NCBI GenBank assembly: GCA_034432795.1 | Contig: DAOUBF010000069.1 | Span: 1 to 61,350, forward strand | DNA: 61,350 nucleotides | Direction: 5' to 3' | DNA from: DAOUBF01 sp034432795 | Lineage (GTDB): Bacteria; Chloroflexota; Anaerolineae; DSLN01 | Part shown: one piece after another, positions 39,690 to 48,266 of the stretch | Position numbering within the stretch: position 1 is the first letter of the stretch | Layout of the letters: each line of letters begins with the position of its first letter | The notes under the pieces: model-generated | What the model saw: the letters and a program-made list of their open reading frames with translations, nothing else | Told to the model about the DNA's origin: nothing | Database searches by the model: none | Program-made: the position numbers and the translations under genes

Positions 39690-41292
39690 GCCCCCTGTAC
39701 GTGCAACCAGCTACACAGCACCGGGCCCCCCGGCACCGGCCTGCTCAGTACCGGGCTATAGCCCGGCTAGCACCAAGCAGCACCTCGTCCTCCTGATCGG
39801 CCTGCTGCTGCTGGCCGCTATTGCCCGCATCCTGCCCCTCACCGACAACCGCTTTCATCCCGACGAGGCCCTCTACGCCCGCTGGGGCCTGCTCATCGCC
39901 ACCGGCCGCGATCCTCTCCTGGCGAACGTGCCGGTGGACAAACCGCCCCTCTGGCCCTACCTCCTGGCGGGCAGCTTCAGTCTGTTTGGCAATTCCGAAC
40001 TGGCCGCCCGTCTCCCGGCGTTTGCGGCCAGCCTGCTCAGCGTCGCCCTCACCTACGCACTCGCCCGTAGCCTGTGGAGAGCGAGGGACACAGCCATACT
40101 CGCGGCGGCGCTGATGGCCTTCTCGCCTTATAGCATCCTCTTTGCCGTCACCGCATTTACCGATCCCCTGCTGGTTCTCTGGGTGCTGGCTGCGCTTACC
40201 TTCGCCGCACGGGATCGGCCCGGCCGGGCTGGCCTATGCCTGGGCCTGGCGCTGGCGACCAAGCAAACCGCCCTGCTTTTCCTCCCTTTGGGGATCGGGC
40301 TGGCCTTTCTGTGCAAGCGAAAACAGAGCACAATAGAGAGGCTGGCGCGATTTATCCTCGGTCTTGCGCCAGTGCTCATGGCGCTTATCATCTGGGATAT
40401 GCTACGGCACGCTCCCCTGAGCTTCTGGGAACAAAGCATCGCCAGTTACGGCGGCCTGCGTCTGGCGACCTGGGAGGAACTCCCCGCGCGCCTGGCGGGC
40501 TGGGCTGAACGAGGCGCGTATCTTCTGGGCCAGCCCTGGCTGACCGCCGGGCTAGTGGGCCTGGCGCTGGCGGCTGCATTTGCGCGGGCAACCCCCTCAC
40601 CCATTTCCCCCCAGTACCGGGCTTCAGCCCGCTTTGAGAGGGGGGAGATGGGTGAAAGGGCAAGGGCAGCCGTTGATAAGCTCCTGGCCGCCTTTGTGCT
40701 CGCCTTCCTGGCCCTCCATGTCTTTCTCACGTTCAGTATCTGGGATCGCTACCTGCTGGGGCTTGTCCCTGTGCTGGCGTTGCTCGCCGCTCACGGGGTG
40801 ATACGCCTTGTTGGAACTCACTTGATGACTATGCGAAATATGGCGATGGCCGGACTGACCGCTCTGCTGCTCATCCCCGCCTGGCAGGCCGCCCACAGCC
40901 GGTATCCCATCGGAGGCGACCACGGGGCCTACGACGGCATAGACCAGATCGCCAATCGCCTGCGCCATATGCCCTGGGGCACGGTCCTCTACGACCAGGC
41001 CCTCAATTGGGAACTGGGCTACTACCTCTTTGATGGCCCCATCTATCTCGCCTGGTTCCGCTCCCCTGGGCACCTGGCCGAGGACCTCCGCGCCTTTCGT
41101 GACACCCCCACCCCGCGCCTTCTCATCGTGCCAGCCTGGCAACCCAGCCAACCCCTCAACGACGCAGTGGCCGCCGCCGGCTATCGGCAAGACCCATTTC
41201 TCACCACCTTCCGGCGGGATGGGCAGCCGTCGTTCTTCGTGTACCGGCTCACGCCGCAAGACCGCACCATAGCAGGCGGTGACACGCCATGA
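39679..41292 (+). CDS. GT39/ArnT-like polyprenyl-phosphate-sugar glycosyltransferase
   Basis: A 537-residue integral membrane transferase of the GT-C class (PMT/ArnT-like). The first extracytoplasmic loop has the catalytic-type FHPDEALYARW and KPPLWPYLLAGS; about ten helices follow. It would transfer sugar from a polyprenyl-phosphate donor on the outer face. The frame opens at TTG 39679, within the GT2 stop region; residues 2 to about 30 are encoded by repeat sequence with no better start downstream, so the true N-terminus is uncertain. A composite repeat at 40598-40654 is also read in frame (about residues 306-325). Confidence 0.85.
   Translation: MWTKPPVRATSYTAPGPPAPACSVPGYSPASTKQHLVLLIGLLLLAAIARILPLTDNRFHPDEALYARWGLLIATGRDPLLANVPVDKPPLWPYLLAGSFSLFGNSELAARLPAFAASLLSVALTYALARSLWRARDTAILAAALMAFSPYSILFAVTAFTDPLLVLWVLAALTFAARDRPGRAGLCLGLALATKQTALLFLPLGIGLAFLCKRKQSTIERLARFILGLAPVLMALIIWDMLRHAPLSFWEQSIASYGGLRLATWEELPARLAGWAERGAYLLGQPWLTAGLVGLALAAAFARATPSPISPQYRASARFERGEMGERARAAVDKLLAAFVLAFLALHVFLTFSIWDRYLLGLVPVLALLAAHGVIRLVGTHLMTMRNMAMAGLTALLLIPAWQAAHSRYPIGGDHGAYDGIDQIANRLRHMPWGTVLYDQALNWELGYYLFDGPIYLAWFRSPGHLAEDLRAFRDTPTPRLLIVPAWQPSQPLNDAVAAAGYRQDPFLTTFRRDGQPSFFVYRLTPQDRTIAGGDTP
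39746..39766. repeat. AGTACCGGGCT-type palindrome (family C core)
   Basis: CCGGGC TATA GCCCGG at 39751-39766, preceded by CAGTA, forms a perfect 6-bp palindrome and shares AGTACCGGGCT with the element at 40598-40654. It lies in the uncertain N-terminal coding part of the GT39 gene. Confidence 0.65.
40598..40654. repeat. Composite hairpin repeat (family C) read in frame in the GT39 gene
   Basis: Outer arms CACCCATTTCCCCCC (40598-40612) and GGGGGGAGATGGGTG (40640-40654) pair with one mismatch. The inner CGGGC TTCA GCCCG (40618-40631) is a second palindrome. The length is 57 bp, a multiple of three. Confidence 0.8.
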
Positions 41293-44006
41293 AGAAACAG
41301 CGATGGCAAAATGTGTTAGGAATACCGGGCCTGGCCGCGCTGGCCGTCCTCTTCTTCTGGCGGCTGGCGCTGACCAATCTCGTCCTGGCCCGAGGCGACG
41401 TGCTCCTGTATTTCTACCCCCTGTGGGACTACCGCGCCGAGGCCCTGCGCAGCGGGCGCATCCCGCTATGGAACCCTTACCTGTTCATGGGTGTGCCCTT
41501 TCTGGCGAACAGCCAGGCCGGGGTGCTCTACCCGTTCAACTGGCCGCTGGCCGGGCTGCCCTCGCCAGTCGCCTTCAAAGTCGCGGCCATCGCACACATC
41601 ATCCTGGCCGGCGCCGGCGCCATCCTTTTCGCCCGCCGTGCCCTCGGCTTAAGGCCCACAAGCGCCTGGCTGGGGGGCCTGTTGTTTGCCCTGGGCGGCT
41701 ACCTGACGGCTCAGGTGGAGCACATTAACCAGCTCCAGGGCCTGGCCTGGCTGCCCTTCGCCTTTACCCTGATCGCCGTATATCCGGGCACGCTACGGGG
41801 AACCCTGGGGCTGGCTGTCGTTCTGGCGCTTCAACTCCTCGCCGGGCACACCCAGTCTGCCTTCATCACCCTGGTCGGCCTGGCCTTCTATAACCTCTGG
41901 ACGATCAGGAGGCCGGCCCTCCGTCTTCCGTCCTCCGTCCTCCGTCCATGGATCACCCTCATCGGCGGGGCGATTGGAGCGGCCGGGTTGGCCGGGGCGC
42001 AAGTCATCCCCACCTTAGAGTTGTCCCGCCTGTCCCAGCGCGGCGGCGGGCTACCCTTTCACGAGGCCATCTCCTTCTCGCTTAGCCCATTGCTTCTGGG
42101 CCGGGCTTTGCTCCCCGGCTACGGGGAAACCATTTTCACCGAGTACGTCGGCTATCTGGGGGTCAGTGGCCTGCTATTGGCGCTCATCGGCGCCTGGGCA
42201 CGGCGGCACGAGCGCTCTGTGACTGCGCTGGCGGCTCTGGGCCTCTTTGGCCTGCTCCTGGCCCTGGGCATGTACAACCCGCTGTACTGGCTCTGCGTGC
42301 AATTCGTGCCCGGCTTCAACCTGTTCCGCGTCCCCGCACGCTGGCTGGTGTTGTTCGCCTTTGCCGGGGCCATGCTGGCCGGGGTCGGCCTGGAAACCGT
42401 GCGGCGCAGCACTATCCCGCGCCGCCTTATCCTGGCTGGCCTGCTCCTCCTGGGCCTGCTGGCCCTGACCTCCCCCCTCGGAGAGCGCCCCACGCTGCAA
42501 ACGGTGGCCGGCTGGCTCCTGGTCGCAGCCGCGAGCCTCCTGCTGCTTACCCGCGCCCCCAGCCGCGCTCGGACCACCGGGCTGATCGCTCTGGTCATGC
42601 TGGAACTGTTCGCCGCCAGTCGCGCCCTCCCCTATAACCACCCCACCGCGCCCGAAGCCGTGACCAGCCTGCGCCCCGCCGTCCTCCAGCTTCTGGCCGA
42701 TGCCCGATCTGGCCCAACGCCCCCGCCCCGTTTCCTCTCCATGTCGGATATCCTGTTTGATCCCGGCGACCTGAACGAGATCCATGCCATCTACGACGGC
42801 CAGTTGCCCCCCGATGCCGTCCGCGACCTGATCGTGGCCACAAAGGCCAAAGAGGTCCTTGCACCCAACCTGTCCCTGAGCTATCACCTGATGGCCGCCG
42901 ATGGCTTTGATGGCGGCTTGCTCCCCCTTCGCCGTTATGTCAAGATTGAAGAACTGCTGCTTCCCCCGGATCGGATCTCGCCCGATGGCCGCCTGCGCGA
43001 AAATCTGCGCGCTATCCCGCCCAACCGCGTCCTGGACCTGCTCAACATCGGCACGCTGATCACTGACAAAACTGGCGATGCCTGGATTGACGGCATTTAC
43101 TATGATCTCCAGCACACGGTCGCGCTTAGCCCCACAACGCCGCCATTAGAGCTGAACAACCTGCCGCCGTTTGAAGCCACCACGCTCGGCGTCATTGCGC
43201 AGACAGGCGACACGGGGAACCAGGGATCAGGGATCGGGGAACAGGCAGCGTTCCCTATGGCCCGCATATCTATCCGCTTCACCAATGGGCATGAAGAAGC
43301 ATTTGATTTTCAGGCAAGTGAGGAGGTGACACGGTTACGTTGGGACATCGGCGCAGCGCAGGTCCAGGCGATCCGGATTGAGGCCCTAAACCGAGGCAAG
43401 ACGCTGCTGCTGCGCGGCCTGAGCCTGATTGACGAGCGCACCGGCGCGTTCCAGCCGCTCACCCTGTCCGAGGGCGACCGCTGGCGCCTGGTGCACTCCG
43501 GCGATGTCAAGGTCTATACGAATGCGCAGGTGCTATCACGCGCCACTATCGTCCACGAGGCCCGCCTGATCCCCGATGACGACCGTGCGCTGGAGGCGCT
43601 GAGCGCGCCCGACTTTCAACCGGCCAAGACAGTTATCCTGAGCGAGGGGCAGCCACCGGAGAACAACGGATCGGGGGCTGAGGATCGGGTGGCGGTGCTC
43701 ACATACGACGCGGAACGCATTGTCATAGAAGCCGACCTGGACAGCCCAGGCATCCTGGTCCTGAGCGACACCTACTACCCCGGCTGGCGGGCCTTCGTGG
43801 ACGGCTCTGAGGCGGCCATCTGGCGCGCCAACCTGCTCTTCCGCGCCGTCCCTCTCCCCGCAGGCCACCATCGGGTGGAATTCCTCTTTAATCCCCCCTC
43901 GTGGTGGTTGGGACTGGGGCTTTCCTGCCTCAGCCTGATCGCGTTGGGGGGTGTGCTCTCAATATGGCGCCAAGACCGACGAAATCTATCGCGAGGCGCC
44001 CGGTGA
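41289..44006 (+). CDS. YfhO family membrane protein
   Basis: A 905-residue polytopic protein of the YfhO family, related to the N-terminal part of the fusion at 3398. It has GT-C-like features: a first helix (LAALAVLFFWRLALTNLVL), LYFYPLWDYRAEALRSGRIPLWNPYLFMGVPFL in the first loop (cf. the matching loop of the other protein), about 12 helices, a large extracytoplasmic domain (about 460-870) and a final helix. Its start overlaps the GT39 stop (ATGA). YfhO in Gram-positives is linked to glycosylating teichoic acids; the target here is unknown. Residues about 207-222 (RRPALRLPSSVLRPW) derive from a family A repeat. Confidence 0.88.
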   Translation: MKKQRWQNVLGIPGLAALAVLFFWRLALTNLVLARGDVLLYFYPLWDYRAEALRSGRIPLWNPYLFMGVPFLANSQAGVLYPFNWPLAGLPSPVAFKVAAIAHIILAGAGAILFARRALGLRPTSAWLGGLLFALGGYLTAQVEHINQLQGLAWLPFAFTLIAVYPGTLRGTLGLAVVLALQLLAGHTQSAFITLVGLAFYNLWTIRRPALRLPSSVLRPWITLIGGAIGAAGLAGAQVIPTLELSRLSQRGGGLPFHEAISFSLSPLLLGRALLPGYGETIFTEYVGYLGVSGLLLALIGAWARRHERSVTALAALGLFGLLLALGMYNPLYWLCVQFVPGFNLFRVPARWLVLFAFAGAMLAGVGLETVRRSTIPRRLILAGLLLLGLLALTSPLGERPTLQTVAGWLLVAAASLLLLTRAPSRARTTGLIALVMLELFAASRALPYNHPTAPEAVTSLRPAVLQLLADARSGPTPPPRFLSMSDILFDPGDLNEIHAIYDGQLPPDAVRDLIVATKAKEVLAPNLSLSYHLMAADGFDGGLLPLRRYVKIEELLLPPDRISPDGRLRENLRAIPPNRVLDLLNIGTLITDKTGDAWIDGIYYDLQHTVALSPTTPPLELNNLPPFEATTLGVIAQTGDTGNQGSGIGEQAAFPMARISIRFTNGHEEAFDFQASEEVTRLRWDIGAAQVQAIRIEALNRGKTLLLRGLSLIDERTGAFQPLTLSEGDRWRLVHSGDVKVYTNAQVLSRATIVHEARLIPDDDRALEALSAPDFQPAKTVILSEGQPPENNGSGAEDRVAVLTYDAERIVIEADLDSPGILVLSDTYYPGWRAFVDGSEAAIWRANLLFRAVPLPAGHHRVEFLFNPPSWWLGLGLSCLSLIALGGVLSIWRQDRRNLSRGAR

Positions 44007-44353
44007 GCCACACTGAAATGGCTACAGAACTTGACTACGATCCCGTACGGCCCAATGCCAGGAGCACCTTTAGCCGGGCGTCCAGGCTCTACGCTCCTTC
44101 CGGGACTATCAGGTAGAGGTGAATGACACCGATCTGCTGAAAGGCGTGACGCTCACACGGCTGGTAGGGCAGGCGCTGACCCGGCGTTTGAAATGAAAGA
44201 GAAACCGGTGCTCCATTGATGTTGACACGGCGACGATCTTGCACTACAATGTAATAAATTTTGGCTTCATCTATCATACATATACGGCTGATGCCATAGC
44301 TAAACCCGACTGTTGGGCGGCATACATAGGTGGGCGAAGCGAAAGGTCGTGAG
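44007..44353. other. Intergenic region with promoter and a possible gene remnant
   Basis: A 347-bp gap that is more AT-rich toward its end. Around 44075-44196 a rightward frame without a good start codon reads ALRSFRDYQVEVNDTD then LLKGVTLTRL and ends at TGA, which looks like the C-terminal tail of a lost protein; I do not recognise it. A promoter at 44222-44250 serves the toxin-antitoxin genes. No other gene seen. Confidence 0.4.
44222..44250 (+). promoter_or_regulatory. Sigma70 promoter for mntA-hepT
   Basis: A perfect TTGACA (44222-44227), 17-base spacer and TACAAT (44245-44250). The predicted start near 44257 gives a leader of about 97 nt before ATG 44354, long enough for autoregulation. 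Confidence 0.65.
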
Positions 44354-44692
44354 ATGAAGAATTTGGTAGAAATGCTTCCGATGGCCGAGATCGCCGAATT
44401 CTGCCGGCGTTGGAAGATTCAAGAATTGGCCGTATTTGGCTCTGTGTTACGCGCGGATTTCGATTCGGAGAGCGATATTGATTTCATTGTGACTTTTGAT
44501 GACGACGCAGACTGGAGTTTGCTGGATCACATCAGGATGCAACAGGAACTCCAAGCCCTTCTTCAGCGGGATGTTGACCTGGTGACGAGACGCGCTGTTG
44601 AAAAGAGTCAGAACTGGGTGCGACGCAAGGAAATTTTGAGTACGGCTTCCGTCATCTTTCCTGAGAACAAGGTGGCTTATGGGGCGAGATGA
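44354..44692 (+). CDS. mntA: MntA-like nucleotidyltransferase antitoxin
   Basis: A 112-residue minimal nucleotidyltransferase: the motif FGSVLRADFDSESDID (residues 28-43) holds the Gly-Ser and the paired catalytic Asp41/Asp43, and RDVDLV supplies the third acid. Proteins of this kind inactivate their HepT toxin by AMPylating a tyrosine. The start is placed at ATG 44354 rather than GTG 44330, since the fold begins there. It overlaps hepT by 14 bases. The pair is clearly more AT-rich than its neighbours, suggesting acquisition by transfer. Confidence 0.88.
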   Translation: MKNLVEMLPMAEIAEFCRRWKIQELAVFGSVLRADFDSESDIDFIVTFDDDADWSLLDHIRMQQELQALLQRDVDLVTRRAVEKSQNWVRRKEILSTASVIFPENKVAYGAR

Positions 44693-45029
44693 AGGCACTT
44701 TATTGGATATTGCAAAAGCTGCGCGCGCCATCCTGACATTTATACAGGGTCTGCAAAAGGAGGATTTCCTTGAAGATTTCAAGACCCAGTCCGCTGTACT
44801 TTATCAGTTGACCGTGATGGGTGAAGCAGTCAAGCGATTGTCCTTTGAGTTGCGCGGACAACACCCGGAGATACCGTGGGCGGCGATAGCCGGGATGCGC
44901 GATCATCTGATACACGGGTATGATGTAGTAGATTGGGACGAAGTGTGGAGAACAGCAACCAGAGATGTGCCTGACTTGTTAAACAAGTTAGAGGCTTTTC
45001 TGCCGCAAGAAGGTTTGGAACAGGAGTAG
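44679..45029 (+). CDS. hepT: HepT-like HEPN ribonuclease toxin
   Basis: A 116-residue all-helical HEPN protein. The catalytic RX4HXY motif is intact as R74-DHLI-H79-G-Y81 (MRDHLIHGYD), the arginine and histidine being the RNase site and Tyr81 the expected AMPylation target of MntA. The gene overlaps mntA and shares its promoter. Together they form a complete HEPN/MNT toxin-antitoxin system. Both genes look intact, unlike the PIN module at 13.2 kb. Confidence 0.9.
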   Translation: MGRDEGTLLDIAKAARAILTFIQGLQKEDFLEDFKTQSAVLYQLTVMGEAVKRLSFELRGQHPEIPWAAIAGMRDHLIHGYDVVDWDEVWRTATRDVPDLLNKLEAFLPQEGLEQE

Positions 45030-45265
45030 TGGTCACCCAACCCGCACATGCACCTGACGCCGCTCCGCTGCTCTCAGCGCAGGTGAGGCGCGTGCCGTTA
45101 TACAGCTCACTCAACAAAGGCCCACTGGCAAAGGCAGGCGTTAGAGCAAACTACAATCTGCATCCTACTCACTCCTAAGATGACGGCACTTCTTGATCTA
45201 TATCTTTGATGGAACCAAGTATTTGGTCATCAGCGAATCAAGACAGCGGAGAGACCAAGGTATCC
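45030..45265. other. Gap with family A repeats between hepT and murE
   Basis: Convergent gap of 236 bp. The right part (45250-45305) is TCCGTCATCGGTCGTCCGTC-like family A repeat, which also supplies the last codons of murE. Nothing else recognised. Confidence 0.45.
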
Positions 45266-46831
45266 TTATCCGTCATCGGTCGTCCGTCGTCGGTCGTCCA
45301 TTGTCGGTAGATGAGATACCGGCCTCGGCCCGCGCCCCAATCGGTACTCCAGCGCCGCCCGCAGCGCGACGCGGTCATCCCAGGGATATTCGGTTGTGCC
45401 GAAGGCCATAGATTGCTCATGCCCTTTGCCACACACAATGACGACATCGCCCGGCCTGGCCATCTCAACGGCGAAAGTGATCGCCTCGCCCCGGTCGGGA
45501 ATGCGCCAGTAGTCGCGTCCCTCCACCTTGCCCTCGCCTTCGCAGCCGGTGGCCAGCGCGGCTAGAATGTCATCCAACGACTCCGTGCGTGGGTCCTCGG
45601 CGGTCAGGATCACCCGGTCGGCCAGGCGGGCGGCCACCGCGCCCATCAAGGGGCGCTTGCCCGTATCGCGCAGGCCGGCGGCGCCGAAGACGGCGATGAT
45701 CCGACCCGGCGCGAGCCTCCGCGCCGCCTCTAGCGCCCGCTCCAGCGCATGAGGTGTATGGGCGAAGTCCACAATCGCCAGGAAGTCCTGCCCGGCCTCT
45801 ATCCGCTCCATGCGCCCCGGAATGGCGCGTAGCGCACGAACGCCCTCCTGGATGGCTGCCACAGGCAGGCCCAGGCCCACACCTACAGCGACCGCCGCCA
45901 GGATGTTGGAGATATTGAATGCCCCCAGCAACGCCGTCTCCATCGGGATCACCCCCATAGGCGTGACCGCACGGAAAGCCATCGTACCACCGGCTCTATA
46001 GACCACATCCTGTGCAGTGATGTCGGCCTGTGCTTTCAAGCCATAGCTCAAGTGGACATCGGCGGGGATGCGGCTGAAGACTTCATAAGAAGGGTCGTCC
46101 GCGTTGAGGACGCTGATCTTGGGCACGCCGGGCTTGCGCGTGGCTGCGGAGAGCGCCTCAAACAGGCGCGCTTTGGCTGCACGGTAGGCCTCAAACGTCT
46201 TGTGATAGTCCAGGTGCTCACGGGTGATGTTGGTGAGCACAGCGACATCGTACTCGCAGGCAGTCACACGGTGCTGGGCCAGTCCATGCGAAGTTGTCTC
46301 CAGGACGACATGGGTGATCCCCGCCTGCACCATCTCGGCCAGGTAGCGCTGGACATCGGGTGCATCCGGTGTCGTCGTGTGCAGGCCGGTGTCGTAGGTC
46401 CGGTGGCCGATGACGGCGTTGACCGTGCTGATCATACCGGCGGGGATGTCCGCCGCCCGAAGGATGCTGTGGATCAGGTTGGTTGTCGTAGTCTTGCCAT
46501 CCGTCCCGGTCACGCCGATGACGACCAGGCGCCGCGCCGGATAGCCGTGCCAGGCTGCGGAGAGCCAGGCCAGCGCCTCGCGGCTATCGCGGACGCGGAT
46601 ATAGGTGTCCAGCCCCTGAATCTCCTGCTCGCCGATCACAGCGGCAGCGCCAGCGGCGATGGCCTGAGGGATGTAAGCATGTCCGTCGGCGGTCTCACCC
46701 CGGATGGCGACAAACAGGGCGCCAGGGCGAACCTGCCGGGAGTCGCTGGCTACCGACCTGATCTCAGGATCGTGGAGCGGTAGGGAAAGATGGGCGTCGG
46801 GTAGGGCCAGGATCAGTTCACTCAGCTTCAT
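45266..46831 (-). CDS. murE: UDP-N-acetylmuramyl-tripeptide synthetase MurE
   Basis: A 521-residue Mur ligase adding the third residue of the peptidoglycan stem. It has SDSRQVRPGALFVAIRG (N-terminal UDP-binding domain), the ATP loop VTGTDGKTTTTNLI near 110, TTPDAPDVQRYLAEM, ETTSHGLAQHR, NITREHLDYH, and the amino-acid-selecting region LTAEDPRTESLDDI. The selector reads EDPR, not the DNPR of diaminopimelate enzymes, so diaminopimelate, lysine or ornithine cannot be decided. The C-terminal tail PTMDDRRRTTDDG is encoded by family A repeat and looks added. Other mur genes are not in the window; it has its own promoter. Confidence 0.92.
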   Translation of the reverse strand: MKLSELILALPDAHLSLPLHDPEIRSVASDSRQVRPGALFVAIRGETADGHAYIPQAIAAGAAAVIGEQEIQGLDTYIRVRDSREALAWLSAAWHGYPARRLVVIGVTGTDGKTTTTNLIHSILRAADIPAGMISTVNAVIGHRTYDTGLHTTTPDAPDVQRYLAEMVQAGITHVVLETTSHGLAQHRVTACEYDVAVLTNITREHLDYHKTFEAYRAAKARLFEALSAATRKPGVPKISVLNADDPSYEVFSRIPADVHLSYGLKAQADITAQDVVYRAGGTMAFRAVTPMGVIPMETALLGAFNISNILAAVAVGVGLGLPVAAIQEGVRALRAIPGRMERIEAGQDFLAIVDFAHTPHALERALEAARRLAPGRIIAVFGAAGLRDTGKRPLMGAVAARLADRVILTAEDPRTESLDDILAALATGCEGEGKVEGRDYWRIPDRGEAITFAVEMARPGDVVIVCGKGHEQSMAFGTTEYPWDDRVALRAALEYRLGRGPRPVSHLPTMDDRRRTTDDG

Positions 46832-46856
46832 TAGCTTACATCCGCAGACTTATCCG

Positions 46857-46885
46857 ATTGTAGAGATGAACCGAAGATTTGTAAA
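46857..46885 (-). promoter_or_regulatory. Sigma70 promoter for murE
   Basis: On the minus strand TTTACA (46885-46880), 17-base spacer and TACAAT (46862-46857). The start near 46850 leaves a leader of about 19 nt. Confidence 0.55.
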
Positions 46886-46964
46886 GCGACTTAGTGCTGG
46901 CGACCGGAAGTCACGCCGTCTCCCCAGGTCATGGGTCACCCAGGCAACGGCGCGTCGCCGGGTG

Positions 46965-47098
46965 GCAACTTCCCTCCCATTGTAGGGGAGGGACAGGGAG
47001 GGGGGATTCTGCCCCCACCCCAACCCTCCCCCGCAAGGGGGGGAGGGGCACGCCTGTTCCCTCCCCCTGGACGGGGGAGGGATAGGGGAGGGAGTGAG
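46965..47098. repeat. Purine/pyrimidine-rich palindromic repeat, family B, copy 2
   Basis: Inverted copy of the element at 10411-10540. In reverse complement both carry CCTTGCGGGGGAGGGTTGGG followed by GTGGGGG and then a CCCTCCCTG/CCCTCC ... GGGAGGGAA hairpin. It lies in the 355-bp gap between murE and the ATP synthase operon; apart from the murE promoter and the terminator the gap shows nothing else. Confidence 0.8.
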
Positions 47099-47100
47099 GA

Positions 47101-47154
47101 AGGAAAACAAAACAGCGCGAGAAACACGAAGTGCCTTCCGCACCTCTCGCGCTG
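47101..47154 (-). terminator. Rho-independent terminator of the nuo-atp gene block
   Basis: Reading leftward, CAGCGCGAGA (47154-47145) and TCTCGCGCTG (47122-47113) form a perfect 10-bp stem followed by TTTTGTTTTCC, 33 bases after the b-delta stop. It shows that no F1 gene is co-transcribed downstream. Confidence 0.8.
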
Positions 47155-47186
47155 CTTCTCCCCAGCCTGGACAGCATGATGGCAGA

Positions 47187-47924
47187 TTAGCGAATACTTT
47201 GACGCATGGCCTCCATGCGACCGGCGACGCTGCTATCCACGATCTTGTCGCCGATGCGGATCACCAGCCCGCCCAGGATGCTGGGGTCCACCCGGAACTG
47301 CACCTGGGTGGCGCCGGTGCGCTGGGCCAGATCACTGCGAATCTGCGCCTGCTCCTCCTCGGTGAGGGGCAGGGCGCTGGTGACCACAGCGACGGTGCCC
47401 TGGGGCAGGTCGCTGTCCTCGGCCAGTTGGATGCGGCCCGCGCGGACACCGCTAAAGAACTCCTGGATCAGGCGGCGCTGGCGCTGCTCATCCAGCGACT
47501 CACTGATGACCTTGTTGGCAGCGGCGATGGCGAGCGAGGCAACCTGGGTGCGCAGTTCGGCCAGGATGCGGTTGCGTTCCAGTTCGGCCTCCTCGCGCGC
47601 CTGCTCAATAAGGCGTTGGGCCTCCTCCTGGGCCTTGGCCAGGATGCCGCTGGCCGCCTGCTCGGCCCGCTGGTTGGCCTCGGCGATGATGCGCTGCGCT
47701 TCCAGCCGCGCCTCGTCCATGCGCTTCTGGTAGTCGCGGTCGGCGTTGGCACGAGCCTCCTCCGCCTGGCGGGCATCCTCCAGCGCCTTCGCGATCCGCT
47801 GGCGGCGCTGCTCCAGCATCCCCAGCAACGGCTTGTACGCCACAGCACGCAGGATAAGCAGGAGAAGGATGAAGTTAATGATCTGGGCAACCAGAAAGCT
47901 CAGGTTAATACCAAGTTGTTCCAT
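47187..47924 (-). CDS. atpF: ATP synthase b subunit fused to a delta C-terminal domain
   Basis: A 245-residue peripheral-stalk protein. Residues about 5-28 form the single membrane helix (LSFLVAQIINFILLLLILR). About 30-165 are the charged, alanine-rich coiled coil of subunit b. From about 170 the sequence changes to TVAVVTSALPLTEEEQAQI ... FRVDPSILGGLVIRIGDKIV, matching the C-terminal domain of the delta/OSCP subunit. The delta N-terminal helical domain that caps alpha is not present. It would join Fo to F1. It follows atpE by 55 bases and is the last gene before a terminator; no separate atpH is seen. Confidence 0.88.
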   Translation of the reverse strand: MEQLGINLSFLVAQIINFILLLLILRAVAYKPLLGMLEQRRQRIAKALEDARQAEEARANADRDYQKRMDEARLEAQRIIAEANQRAEQAASGILAKAQEEAQRLIEQAREEAELERNRILAELRTQVASLAIAAANKVISESLDEQRQRRLIQEFFSGVRAGRIQLAEDSDLPQGTVAVVTSALPLTEEEQAQIRSDLAQRTGATQVQFRVDPSILGGLVIRIGDKIVDSSVAGRMEAMRQSIR

Positions 47925-47979
47925 GTCGTGGTTGTGCCCCTTTCGCGTTCCGATTCACACGGCTGATCCCCTGCGAGCG

Positions 47980-48219
47980 CTATTTAACGAAGAGCAGGAT
48001 CAGCGCGACCGCCAGTGCGTAGATGGCGATGGCCTCGGTGAAGGCGATGCCCAGGATCATGTTTGTCTGGATGATCGGGGTCGCATCGGGATTGCGGCCC
48101 ATCGCCTGCACAGCCCCAAACACCAGCAGGCCAATGCCTAACCCGGCGCCAATGGTTCCGATCATCGCCATCCCGGCACCGATCAGGGTGCCTAACATGC
48201 GCGCGGCCTCAACATCCAT
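47980..48219 (-). CDS. atpE: ATP synthase subunit c
   Basis: A 79-residue hairpin membrane protein forming the rotor ring of Fo. Two helices (about 10-38 and 50-78) flank the polar loop QAMGRNP. The ion-carrying carboxylate is Glu62 in GIAFTEAIAIYALAV. The sodium-binding signature (Ser/Thr directly after the Glu) is missing: the next residue is Ala, which favours protons. The start ATG 48219 follows AGGAGGAACAGGT. Situated between atpB and the b-delta gene. Confidence 0.96.
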   Translation of the reverse strand: MDVEAARMLGTLIGAGMAMIGTIGAGLGIGLLVFGAVQAMGRNPDATPIIQTNMILGIAFTEAIAIYALAVALILLFVK

Positions 48220-48266
48220 ACCTGTTCCTCCTTAAAGTCATCAGTCGTAGAGCTATCGCCCCGGCC

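Noticed and set aside
47980..48219. Sodium-specific c subunit
   Set aside because: The residue after Glu62 is Ala, not Ser/Thr, so the sodium signature is not met.
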